From the NCBI GenBank assembly GCA_030770545.1, contig CM061105.1:6741001-6805000 (forward strand): a DNA stretch of 64,000 bases, written 5' to 3'. Below, piece by piece: positions 53,215 to 64,000 of this stretch. A model generated the notes under the pieces. That model did not search any database, had not been told where the DNA came from, and worked only from the letters and a program-made list of their open reading frames with translations. Position 1 is the first letter of the stretch, and the number at the start of each line of letters is the position of its first letter. The translations under genes were made by a program, and so were the position numbers. The DNA is from Macropodus opercularis. Taxonomy: Eukaryota > Chordata > Actinopteri > Anabantiformes > Osphronemidae.

Positions 53215-53457
53215 TCCTTCCTTATGGAAAGGAAATCAGTGACTTTTTTTTTTTTTTTTTTATGCACCATGTGCATGACTTTTCTTTTATTCTTCTGACT
53301 ATTTGTTTCCTTAAATGGCTGCAGACAGACAAATCCTGACACCTCAAGGTTTCTTCCAACTGGCAGTATTTGAAGTCACACTGCCATCATGTGAGCAGGC
53401 TCATTATAGTAACTTTATAACGCATTCACTTTATTTATTTTTAACTGTTTATTTTTA

Positions 53458-53463
53458 AATAAA
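53458..53463 (+). terminator. pif1 poly(A) signal
   Basis: AATAAA 244 bases past the pif1 stop, followed by GTTTTAGTG-type GT-rich sequence. Confidence 0.7.
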
Positions 53464-54452
53464 GTTTTAGTGATTTGCTTATTTTCCACTGCCTTATTTT
53501 GTCTCTGCTTAATTTCTGGAAAAAATTATGGAAACTTGATGCAGAAGGAGGTGAAAAGCAACGGATTTGTTTTAAGATACAGCGCCCCCCGTGGGCCGTA
53601 GTGGTGAGTTATCTTCCCCAGTTACTTTACTATAAGGTGCTCTTTTTACCGACACTTATGGATCAATACTACACATCCTTAACATAATTGGGCACTACTA
53701 GCTACAAAATAAAGCAAATCCAAAATGACGATCAATCCAATCAGCATTTTGAAGTTACCTAAACTTAAAACTCAGGCAAAAATAATTAAAAGGAAAGCTC
53801 CGTACAGTTGTCTGAGTAAGTCTGGAATAAAGTATTGGTCGCCATTAAAATTACATAACAGAGATATTGGATGTGTGTATATATAATGTGCTCTAGTACT
53901 TCTTTGACCATTAAGGTTTCATGTCAATACATAATTCCAATGACTATGAATAAAACAGTTTCTCAAGTGCTGCCATGTCATGGAACCGACCAGTTCCCCG
54001 TTTTCCCACTCTACCGTCATCTGAGGTCATTTTATAGTGTGTAAGTGACTGAATCATCATAAGTGAGTCACGCATGGAACATCCCTCTGTGCTTTAGGAC
54101 CTTTGTGAGCTAAACTATTCTATGGCATAGATGATTTAAATATAAATCACAAATCATGAAGCTGCAAAGAACAAAATTATTTATTTTTCTAGTCAAAACA
54201 CGCAATTCATGACCAAACATGAGGTAAAGTCTCCATCATTGGAGCAATACGCTTGTTTTTGCCCATGAGATGACTACATTAATCAATCTGACCCCATGTT
54301 TGAACAGCGTTTCTGAATGTGGTTGCAGCCAATTATCCAATTTACAAACTGCCTCTGACCCAGAGTCATGTACTGCACCCAGAACTATCAGATTCATTTA
54401 CATTGGATTTCAAGGCGTCCTGATTTTTTTACAATATAGGTTCTAAAACTGG
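53464..54452. other. Convergent intergenic region, pif1 and uqcrh
   Basis: No supported gene. The likely uqcrh poly(A) signal (TTTATT on plus) is at 54180-54185, about 270 bases after its stop. The open frame at 53475-53687 has no recognised domain. Confidence 0.65.
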
Positions 54453-55375
54453 TTATTTAACATTGTGGAACAGCTTGTGTGCGACCTGTTAAAAGAAAAG
54501 AGAACAACATTAGCATCATTATTGGTGCAAAACAAGTAATATCTATCTCATATATAAATGACATAAATATGTATATAACTAACAATGGTGTTTTTCTTCC
54601 TCCTTTGCACCCCCCCCCCCACCCCCCACCCCCCTCACACACACATACACTTACACAGTGGTCCCGTGCATGCAGGAAGTCAAAGAGTTCTTCTGTGCAG
54701 TCCTCCTGAGTGTTGGACCTGGAGCCGACCCGGGCTTCGCAGGTCTCCAGATGCTCCTTGTAGTGGACACAGTGTTCGGTCTGCTCACACGCGGCTCGTA
54801 TCGTTTCTAGAGGGTCCTGAGTAAGAAACGTGCTGCATGAGGGACACGTCATAAACACGCTGGTTGTACTATTCTCAGCAACATTCATTCATTCATTTTG
54901 TATCAACGGTCAACATGCAAACTTACCACCATTTCCTCCTCCTCTTCCTCCTCTTCTTCCTCAGCAGGGGCATCCTCCTGGTCAGTGTAATAATTTAATT
55001 AATTACAATTAATTTATTTAATTTAGGACATTTCGTTTACTTTATTTCTGTTTGTTTTTCCTGCATTCAACCATTACATTGTGATATAAACAACCAAACT
55101 AGTTAAATTACTTTAACATATATTCGAAATATGAAATATTTAAGAAACTTGGAGATGACATTTTAAAGTGTGAAGCCATTTAACTGTACTCAACCACTAT
55201 TATTCACACCAATAAGCCTGATTAGACAAACATTACAGCACAGGTGGGCAGTGTACAAAGGTTCATAACTTCAACAACCACGACGCATTTTTAAAGTTGA
55301 CTTAAAAAGAGACACGTAAATGTTTCTAACTACCTCTGGGTCGCCGTGCGCGAGCATTTTGTCTTCGAAAACCAT
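54453..55375 (-). CDS. uqcrh: Ubiquinol-cytochrome c reductase hinge protein (complex III subunit 6)
   Basis: Small acidic intermembrane-space subunit of the cytochrome bc1 complex that helps cytochrome c1 dock cytochrome c. Four exons on the minus strand: 55375-55334, 54977-54927, 54816-54655, 54485-54453; 288 nt, 95 residues (human 91). It begins MVFEDKMLAHGDPE. A run of ten Glu follows in exon 2 (EDAPA then E10, MV). The core has five cysteines in the family pattern (AACEQTEHC, LETC, EDC, RDHC) and the highly conserved DCTEELFDFLHARDHC followed by VAHKLFHNVK at the end. A poly-C/CA tract lies in the last intron. The gene is head to head with nsun4, 267 bp between start codons. Confidence 0.96.
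54610..54650. repeat. Poly-C and CA-rich tract in uqcrh last intron
   Basis: Runs of C interrupted by single A, then CACACA. It lies immediately beside the splice donor (GTAAGT on minus at 54654-54649). Confidence 0.93.
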
Positions 55376-55642
55376 GATTACGGCTCAAAAATTCACCAAA
55401 ACACGGTCAGAGGACAGATTCAGCAGCACTTTCTGTCGAGGACGCGAGGTCGGTCACACACAGGAAACAAGTAGACGGTTCGCCGGAAAATGTCTCCTAT
55501 TGGTGGAACGCTGTGATTGACGCGGTGCTTTTTCAATCGATAAAATGTAAAATTATGTAAGGCCCGCCCAGTCGCGTCGTTGGGTACGGAACTTTAGTTT
55601 TGTACGTCGGAGCGAACACGGACCCACTAACTGATGCACAGT
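55376..55642. promoter_or_regulatory. Bidirectional promoter of uqcrh and nsun4
   Basis: The 267 bp separating the two start codons is CpG-rich and has no TATA box. Visible sites are an ETS core CCGGAA at 55483-55488 (NRF-2/GABP type), an inverted CCAAT (ATTGG) at 55499-55503 and a GC-box-like CCCGCCC at 55563-55569. Both flanking genes encode mitochondrial proteins, and GABP is a known regulator of such genes. Sharing of the promoter is inferred from the geometry. Confidence 0.65.
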
Positions 55643-58174
55643 ATGATGGCGATGCTCACGGACAGCAGGCTTCTGCTAAGAAAAGTGAAGGATTTAAGGA
55701 GTTTAACGCCCAGAAGAGGACGAATGAAGGAAAAATGGGTACGTCGTCACCAGTCAAAACCCAGTCAAGGGTGTAATAGATGTTGATGATAATATAGCAT
55801 AAATATCTTATGTGTGTTTAGATTGAAGAATTAAGTTAATGGAAGCAGCATTTATTGCTGTTGTTACTTTAGTAATCAATGAAACTGTCTTTGTAAGAAT
55901 AACATAGATTTTAAACATCAGCCAACTTTGTGATAATATGGACAAATCTTACTTTTCCATTGAATAATTTAGTGTTCAACTCTTAACGTGGTTTTAAACA
56001 TCACCCTTTCTCCAAACGACATTTTCATTTGAGTTATTATAAGTCAGTAGGTAAATTTGACGGTAAGCTGACACTGTACTGTTTTGCATTACAGGCGGCC
56101 ACCCGTCCCAAACACCCCCCAACCAGCCTGGCTCTGCAGCACTTTGATGCCAACTACAGTGTCCAGCTGGGGCGGCTCTGGCCATCAGTCCGCGTCGCCC
56201 TGCTATCAGAGAGAAAATACGGAGCCCTGTTAAACAATTTCTCCAGCGACGCTGTTCTGGCAAAGCTCCAAGCCCAGGGATGCAGAGACTTCATCAGTGA
56301 CACAGATGCTGAAGGTCAGCGTGCATTTCCATTGTTGACTGAAAATCCTCTTGTGTTGGTTTATTAACTTACTTTAAAAGACAAAAATAGACGTCTCTGT
56401 AAGCCTTACGATTGTTTTCTTTTATCCTCTGTAATCTACATTCCATCCTCCCCACAGCTCAGTCATGCTCAGAGCCCGAATCTGTGGTTTGTGCAGATAT
56501 GCAGATGGATTCCAGTGATGGTTCTGTGGCATCACATGTCGATGGTCCGCAGAGACCTCCCTTACCACTTAGTCGTAATGTGAAGTGTGCAGTGTTTCCA
56601 AGAGGGGATATCACAAGATTCAAGCCTGCCAGGTGGGTCTGTTTATACAGAAACATGGAATCTGTAGTTGTAAATTGTCAATACAGTACATATCATGAAC
56701 CTCCGATTATAATGCAATAATTTGCAACGCTGTCAGCATTAAATATCCAATGTTGGGCAACTGTACTTGTACAAAGAACACAACAATCAGCACAGTGCAC
56801 ACATTTCTGAGAGTCAATACAGTAGCACACATCAAATAACTCAAGAATTGTTTCAGAGGTAAAGTATTTACCTCTTTGATACATATATTTATTTTAAAAT
56901 GAGCATTTTTATAGTGACTGAAGAAACCTATTCCATTTAGACAGTTTAACTCTTTTGTGTTAAGACCAGACATGCAGGGCCTTTTGGGTTATTACCTGAT
57001 GGATGCAGCTTCTGTTCTTCCTTGTCTCGCGCTGGATGTTCAAGAAGAACACAATGTGCTTGACCTCTGTGCTGCTCCAGGTGGAAAAACCCTGGCTTTA
57101 CTTCAAACACAAGCTATCAGTAAGTTACCTGAAGATCGTTTTTCTTCTTTTGACTTGACCCAAGCCAAAATCTTTGTCCCTATTGCTCCGTCCGTTGTTC
57201 CTAACGTCCACTGTCCGTGTTCATGTCAAAGGGTTTTTATGTGCAAATGACTCCTCTGTGTCAAGAACAATGCGACTGAGAAAAGTTCTGCACAGCTACA
57301 TTCCTAAGAAATGGCTGACAAATGAGAACATGCGCATCACATCCTTTGATGGCACCAAATGGGGGGACATCGAAAGAAACACTTTTGACAGAGTAAGAAA
57401 ATTACAGATAATTACTCCAATGATAATCCAATGATAATCCAGATGCTAAACATACTTCATCCAACTGGTGCTTTCTTCTTTGTTTAGGTGCTTGTTGACG
57501 TTCCCTGCACCACAGACAGACATTCACTCATGGAGGATGACAACAATATATTCAGTAAAAGCAGGACTGGGGAAAGGCGGATGCTGCCACAGCTACAGGT
57601 GGAGCTGCTGCTGTAAGTTTTGGTGGAAATATAAAGATTATGTTAATGTACGGTTAAGGTTTAGGTCTCGGTAAACAGCCTATGTCACTCCTTCAGAGCA
57701 GGGATTGAAGCAGCATGTCCTGGAGGGGAGATCATGTACTCCACCTGCACACTTTCTCAAGTCCAGAACCTGCGTGTGGTGGAACAGGCTGTTTGCCTGG
57801 CTCAAGAGAACCATGGCATTCACCTTGAGGTCAGTCACAAACATGTTGTTGGTGTCCGTGAGAAACTACTTATATTGTATATATTAGTATGTGGTTGTAC
57901 ATATTCTAGATTAGTGATAAGTTGACAAATAGTGTAAGATCCTTTTGACTTGAATTTTAACCTCCTGATTAAACACACGAGAAGCAAATGACACCTTTTT
58001 TTTTTTTTTCTTGATCAAATCTTCAATCAGGTTATTGATCTGCAACCCGTCAAGCACATGTTCAGGAAAACCTTTCACTTTGCTCCTGACCTCCATCTGG
58101 GTGTGATGGTCATTCCACATTTAGCTGCTAACTTTGGACCTATCTACATGTGCAAGCTAAAGAGGCTGACTTAG
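55643..58174 (+). CDS. nsun4: NOP2/Sun family m5C rRNA methyltransferase 4, mitochondrial
   Basis: SAM-dependent RNA cytosine-5 methyltransferase; in mammals it methylates mitochondrial 12S rRNA and, with MTERF4, supports mitoribosome assembly. Exons: 55643-55738, 56095-56314, 56458-56632, 56965-57119, 57232-57392, 57488-57612, 57697-57829, 58031-58174; 1209 nt, 402 residues (human 384). The N-terminus is short and basic (MMAMLTDSRLLLRKVKDLRS), fitting a mitochondrial presequence. The SAM-binding motif I is VLDLCAAPGGKTLALL (195-210). Motif IV is DVPCTTDRHS with C276, and motif VI is YSTCTLS with the presumed catalytic C328. The C-terminus IPHLAANFGPIYMCKLKRLT matches the family. Residues 106-150 (exon 3) are poorly conserved, as in the human protein. 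The second Met of the MM start is equally possible. Confidence 0.95.
55739..58030 (+). other. nsun4 introns
   Basis: Seven introns, 84 to 356 bp, all GT..AG. The longest is the first (55739-56094). No nested feature was seen apart from a poly-T run near 57998-58009. Confidence 0.85.
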
Positions 58175-59560
58175 ACTTTGGACCAATTAACAAGTTTCCT
58201 TGAAGTTATTTTGCAGTGGAGGATCTTTTCCCACAATCAGGAAAATGTGAATTATCCGGTCGATAGACCTTGGCGTGTTTTACTGTGGCCAGACTGACTA
58301 TAAACTGGAACTACAAACCTCAGTACAGAGATTTTTGGACGCAGCAGCTCTGAGGACTGAAAGAACCTTCTCTGCATTTACTTGCAGTATTATTTTTGCC
58401 CCATAGGTGGCATCGGTAGATCAAGAGTATCGGTGGCTTGTGTTTTCTGTGCCCACAGGAGGACGCGTCTATTAAGGTTACAGGAACTTTGTGTGTATCC
58501 CTGCACAGAAATGAATATTCTGCGTTGGAGAATCACATTACTGAAAAAAAAAATTACTTCACAACGTGTCTGTCTTTAACTCCAATGAAAATGGTTTCCA
58601 CTTGTATGGTTACTCATCAGGTTTCATGGCTTTGTCTAATAATGCGATATATGTGGAAGGACGACGTAATGAACAGGCAGGTAACGACTTATTTGACCAT
58701 TTCGGCTTCTAACATCTGAATCTGTGCAACTTTCATTATTATGGCTGGATTGTCTCTGTTTTGCATTGACATCACGCAGATCGAAACGTTTTCTCTTATC
58801 ACAACCTAATGTGAGTGAAGAGGTGCCCCTTTTTCCATCACGTTGCCGATGACCCTTTATGTTGTCCTGGCCAGGCAATGTAGCGTGAAAAAGGTGTGTG
58901 TGTCTAACGAGTCCACCATCCACAACCCCACTGTCATTAAGCTCCTCCAAGTGCAGGAGCTGAGTCCCATCCCTGTACGGGCATGGACGGCAGCCATGCG
59001 GCTCCCAGATGAACATTAAAGAGGCAGCAGAGAGCTAAAATGGGACGTCTCGCCCTGTTTTGCCCGTCTGCTTTTTTATTCCACAGATGACTGCAGATAA
59101 TTTTCTATGCGATTGTGAGTGATTACTGTATTACTGCAGTAAAAGGGGGATGTATCAGGCAATGCAGAGGGAATTAATGACACATAAAAACTATTTTTGT
59201 ATTGACTGCTTTCATCTCCAGGGCCTTGAATGCCTATTCGCACATCTTGTGATTACCTAAACGTATTGTAAATATGTGTTTCCTATGGGCTCCTACATAA
59301 ATTTACATGTTTTAACACTCAGGAGACGGCGGACGGTTAGAGATGAGTTACTCTCTATTCTGCCTGTCTATAGACTCGAGTGGCTGCCCGCTTTATTATT
59401 GAATTAGCCAATGAAGCGCTGTGCATTTGTGCTCCTGTGTGTAAGCCTGTGTTAGGGAGATGTATGCTGTGTATTATCAAGATGAATATTATGGATTTCA
59501 CAACACAACCGTGCTTGGGTTTTCAAATACAATTTAACTGTTGCATTTTTTGCCAATAAA
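58175..59560 (+). other. nsun4 3' UTR (probable)
   Basis: Runs from the stop codon to the first good AATAAA (59555-59560), about 1.4 kb. A nearer, non-canonical signal could give a shorter UTR. No coding region is supported; a minus-strand open frame (58636-59016) has no recognisable domain. Confidence 0.5.
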
Positions 59561-61745
59561 GATGCAAAACACTATAATAGTCTTATGTTTTCACCCTATC
59601 ACACACAAGCCGCTGAGTGAATGAACACGTGCCCATTAGTGACGAGCTGCATATATTAAAGCCAAAGACAGTGTAAAGTGTGTAAAACTCAGGTCTTTTA
59701 AACTGAAACATGTCTTACAGCAGTTGCAAGACTTGTTTAAATGGTTTAATGTTAATGAGTCAGTTTAGTGTCTTTAGTAGATCGAGAATAAAACTATAAT
59801 ACCTTGTGTTTAATATGTACCCGTGGAGGCAGATGGTCTCTTAGCTTTAATCTGTGTATTTAAAGCAGATGCTTCTCTTCCTGCTGTGGAGCTTTTTTCA
59901 GCCCAGAGGTGGAGATCAGATGTGTGACCTAGTGGGCGGTGGGAGAGAGGATTTCACCGGTGGGGGTCTTTATCGTAGATGCTCTTTGTAGACTGAGCCC
60001 AGCAGGATACTCTGCTCTTCTCAGACATGGACGGACAGAAAATGTGATATTGTCTTTTTTCCACGTACGGCAGCTGGAATTTTGGTCGTACACTCCTGAA
60101 GCTGATTTCTATTTACCTTTGCAGGCACCCAGTAGCCTTTTGACATTTGTGGATGGATCGCTGATAATGCGTTTCACTGAAACTCAAGTTACAGAGAACT
60201 AACTGACAGAGACCATGTCACCATATCATGAATTATATTTTTTTAAACGCAATAATTTCAGATAAGCTACTAATTGTTTCAAATTGCAAACCAGATGTTC
60301 AGCCTGTATTTGTATTTTATATTTTAGTGTTAACTTCAAATTGTACCTGTGTAAACTTTGCGCAGATTTTATTAATATCTCATGACAATAGCAGTGTTTG
60401 GTGACAGGTGAGCCAGACCCCCCATACTGTTGCCAAGGTGTGGGTTTATGTAATGTCTGATGACATTTCCACACAGGTTTTGTTGCAGGGTTTCCCCCTC
60501 GCTCTCCAGAACATTACAGGCCAGCTCCCTAAACCAGACGCTTTCTTTTCCTCCAACGTTTGAGCTGAGGATTCACTGACAGACTCGATGCTCTGTGAAC
60601 TGGCTTAGAGAGCTCCCGTTCAGTTTAGTGAGGCCCACATTGGAAATGCAACCAAAGGTTTATGCTGCTGCTAGATTAAGAAGAGGGAGAATGGGGGTTT
60701 TCTTCTCCCCAAGAAGATTAGCCGGGGAGGGGTGAGATGGCAGTCAGAGAAAATGGAAGTGGAACTAAAGGAGGTTGGCCCAGGATACACACTTAAACCA
60801 CCTGTTGTCTGTCTCTTAATATCATCCCTCACCTTTGTTCTTTAGTCTCTATAAGCATGTATAGCTGTGCTCTGTCTCACTTTGTTGATTAGTTAAGGAA
60901 ATGCATTGTTGTCAAGCGTTCAAATGTCATCTACTGCAATTTCTTTGAGCCTAGTAATCAATGAAGTTCCATCTTTCTTTTTTTTTCCACATGTACATCC
61001 CTGACGAGCCTGATCATACTTGTACATCCCTGTCCCTTAAGTTCCCGCTGGTGCTTTCCAGGAGGGCTTTGATGTGTATCTGGGCACTGCACTATTAGAG
61101 GGATTTCCCTGGGCTTGACAGCTTAGAAAATATGTGGTGAAATGCCAGTGGGCTAAAAGAATGCTGGAAACAGGATTAGGATCATATTCTGGCAGACCCT
61201 GTCACCTCCTCAATGGGCCGAGGTTTCTAACGCTGGCACTTTTCATTCGCTCCATGGTTAAAACCTTTTAAAGAACCATGGAGAGGAGGGGGGAAAGCAG
61301 TGATTGAATGGTACACTGCGATTTCTTTTCTTTTTTTTTGTTGGGGGTGGGTGCTCCAGGGGTGTGAGCATGTTTGAGAGAGAAAGAGAGAGAGGAAAAG
61401 GAGAAAGGAGTCAAAGTAAATGATACAACAAACTTTCTGATAGCTTCAGATGCCTAAAATCCGTCTGACATGTATTTAAAGTGTCCAGATACTCTCCAGT
61501 TTATTTTACAGAACTCGTGCGACCTCGTGCTGCCTGCACGTCTTCAGGAATACACACATGTCATCACTTGCTTAGAGGAAAGTAGATGGAGATGGTGTCC
61601 GTGCCTATAAATAGGTGGATATGGCATTAGTGGTGAATGTACAGCCCCGAGTGTTAGAGATGGAAGCACCTGATCCAGCATCAAGGGCTCAACACACTTG
61701 ACCCTGCAGCTGTACAATATAGCAATCCCTGCTCAACCCCCAGGG

Positions 61746-61772
61746 CGTGTGTGTGTGTGTGTGTGTGTGTGT
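61746..61772. repeat. (GT)n microsatellite
   Basis: About 13 GT units. Confidence 0.97.
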
Positions 61773-62193
61773 TTGGGGGATGGGTGTTTAAAAAAAAGAA
61801 CATTTAGAACAAGAGTATGTTATGTTCTGCGGTCCAGAGCCCCATGGGAGGAAATCCTGCCGTGTACCTGGACAGATTCCTCCCCTGGATAACAAGGACA
61901 TTCACTTCTGCTTCAGCGCCACACCACAATCTTATCAGTCACACATTCGGGACGCCCTTGGCCGAGGACACACACATTTGCGTGTTGTAATAAAACACAA
62001 CAAGGTTGGGGTGAGGTGTTGCACCCACATTAACGCTGCTAATCTGGTGAGATCATTATCCTCTTTTATCCGATTTTTAGAGAGCGGCCATTCATAACTT
62101 GATCACACGCAGCAGCTAATGTGCATTTGTTATTTACACACACCAAGGGGCAAATGTATGTTAAAGGGCGAGTCAATTAAGAGCAGGACAGTG

Positions 62194-62212
<19 letters not shown>

Positions 62213-62235
<23 letters not shown>

Positions 62236-62250
62236 ACACACACACACACA
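62213..62250. repeat. (CA)n microsatellite
   Basis: About 18 CA units with a single CCA interruption near 62232, preceded by a short CT run. Confidence 0.97.
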
Positions 62251-64000
62251 GGGCAATAGATGTAAAGTTTGCTGAGCAGAGACACCTTTCAGGGACTGGG
62301 TGCCCAGTCGCCCTGCACGTGTTTGAGTGTGTGTTTTGAGTATGAGCAGGTTTAGGTGGGGGTCTGTACGTTTTGACAAACCATGCTGTTAAAGATATAA
62401 TAGCAGCATAATCACCGCCCCAGGGTGTCATTCTTCAGGATAATGGCCTGCTTATTCATTGGGGATGGCTTATGTCTCTGTGAGACTTTATTTTTTAGAT
62501 TGCATTGTTCTATTTCTGTCTCGTTTGCTCCTTCACCCTTTGTTTCTATGTAGATCTCTTTTTGGTTTTATAAAGTAGTTTCCTCCGTTTGACCTTTTAT
62601 GGACCAATTTGTTGTTGTGTTTCTTGCATTTCTCGCCTCTTTTTGCTTTCATTTGTGAGAAAAGGTTACATTTCTCAGTTTGAATTATTTAAGAATTTCG
62701 ATTTTTATTTGTTTAGCTTTGCTTAAATTCAACACTGGCAAAATAAGGAATTTGACCTGTTTTTTGTGCATGTGGTCAATATGTTTTAAAATTTGAAAAA
62801 CTAATTAACAGCATAATGAAATATCCCAACACTATTAAATTAGATGTCTTTTTTCAGATTTGGACTGTAGAACACCCTGGTGACAATAAATACATCTGGC
62901 ACAGATAGAGACATTTTCGTTATAAAGATCTCCAAGCAATGTTTTTATTTGATGATCATTTTTACAACACTAGTTTAAGTCTACATTGTTAGGGAGGATC
63001 ACTCCGACCACTCTGTCCCCCACCATTAAAAATCTATCTACCACTGGACCGAGCTGGACAGAGACAGTTGGGGAACAGCATTAGATTAATAGCAACGACA
63101 GAACTCAGATAGAGTCAAGACAGCAGTACACAGACAACTCAGGTAAATAATTCACTTCCTTTGACTTCTTGGTTTTCTTACAGACTGATACAGGAGGTGG
63201 GTTCCTGCAACGCATATTTATCATTTCACTAAGAAAAACTGAACAAACTGCAAACGTGAATTCAACCCAGGATCAGTACACAGACAACCAAGAGAAGAGG
63301 GTTAGACCGCTGCCGTCGGTGAGCTCAGCAAATGCAATCTTACATTCTGACAACAAAAAGAATTTTATCTGAGTCCATCAATTATACAACATAATTCCAG
63401 AAAACTTTACAATTACCTTACCAGTAAACATTAATAGACTTTTTTGTATTTTACATTAAAATTATGTGCTTTTTTTTCCATATGAACACATTGACAGAAA
63501 ACATCAGAGATGTGTGTCATCCTCTTCAAGTGCTAACAGTCAGTCTGACTTTCAGTGAAAAGCTGCGTGTTTCTGCTCAGAAAATAGGAGTCTAGACAAC
63601 ATTTATCCAGGTTTCTTCATATTGTTTTGTAGGCAGAGGAACCCGATCGCCTTGTTATAATGTGATGTCAGTCACGTTGCCACATTAGTGTACAGGCTTT
63701 GAACGTTTAAATGTTATGCATGTTCATAATTGCATTTGCCCCAGCTCCCTCAGCCCAGGGCAAAATGTAATTAACAGCTTTGAGAATTTAGTCACTGAAA
63801 TCATTTCCTCATTATTAAGCCAGCTTGTGTAAAAAGTAGCATGTTACTGGCCATTAAACTGGTAAATTAGTCACTTTTAATTACGCTGTTAAGGAGAACA
63901 TGGCTTGAGTTTGTTTTTATTTATGTGCTGTTATGTAGCACATGCTATGTACACAAGCACGTTGCTTAATTGAAATGTCAATGGCCCTTTGACAGAAACG

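Larger units (their letters stand above)
59561..64000. other. Non-coding region right of nsun4
   Basis: No coding exon, tRNA or rRNA was recognised. It holds GT and CA microsatellites (61746-61772, 62213-62250) and AT-rich blocks with TAAT/ATTA motifs, notably 63640-63990, that look like conserved regulatory sequence by composition only. Confidence 0.6.

Noticed and set aside
1..64000. CRISPR arrays, operons, phage or bacterial defence systems
   Set aside because: The window is intron-containing vertebrate DNA; the short repeats are microsatellites, and no array of spaced direct repeats exists.

Overview
The window is vertebrate nuclear DNA, almost certainly from a teleost fish. The genes are split by short to medium introns with GT..AG borders. 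CA/GT microsatellites and poly-C tracts are common, and three decayed interspersed repeats of fish type are present (a Tc1-like transposase relic and two teleost repeats). The proteins read as fish orthologues of human genes. No bacterial, plasmid, phage or CRISPR features are present. The species cannot be named from this sequence; it looks like a compact, percomorph-like genome.

Layout, left to right. 1-15738 (+): the last six coding exons of st3gal3, a Golgi alpha-2,3-sialyltransferase whose earlier exons lie off the left edge; its 3' UTR probably ends between 17.6 and 18.1 kb. 18.1-32.4 kb: non-coding DNA with a CpG-rich block at 22.3-22.8 kb that could be the first, untranslated exon of artn. 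32510-34436 (+): artn (artemin), a GDNF-family ligand, followed by an apparently perfect 602-bp tandem copy of most of its last coding exon. 37012-38565 (-): a two-exon EP4-type prostaglandin E2 receptor, convergent with artn. 38.6-47.3 kb: a gene-free stretch with the repeats and a possible conserved element. 47770-53214 (+): pif1 DNA helicase behind a CCAAT-rich, cell-cycle-like promoter. 54453-55375 (-): uqcrh, the acidic hinge protein of respiratory complex III. 55643-58174 (+): nsun4, a mitochondrial RNA cytosine methyltransferase. 58.2-64 kb: the nsun4 3' UTR, then non-coding DNA.

The genes do not form one pathway. The functional link is local: uqcrh and nsun4 are head to head with 267 bp between start codons, and both products act in mitochondria (complex III and the mitoribosome), so a shared promoter is likely. 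From general knowledge, human ST3GAL3, ARTN, UQCRH and NSUN4 lie on chromosome 1p, while PIF1 and PTGER4 lie elsewhere, so the fish order is partly conserved and partly rearranged.

I found no clear new biological system. The observations most worth checking are the artn exon duplication (real or an assembly artefact), the pif1 promoter, the uqcrh/nsun4 shared promoter, the unusual basic/acidic prodomain of artemin, and a few candidate conserved non-coding blocks. All exon borders were worked out by hand from splice consensus, codon phase and remembered similarity to the human proteins; no alignment or transcript data were available.
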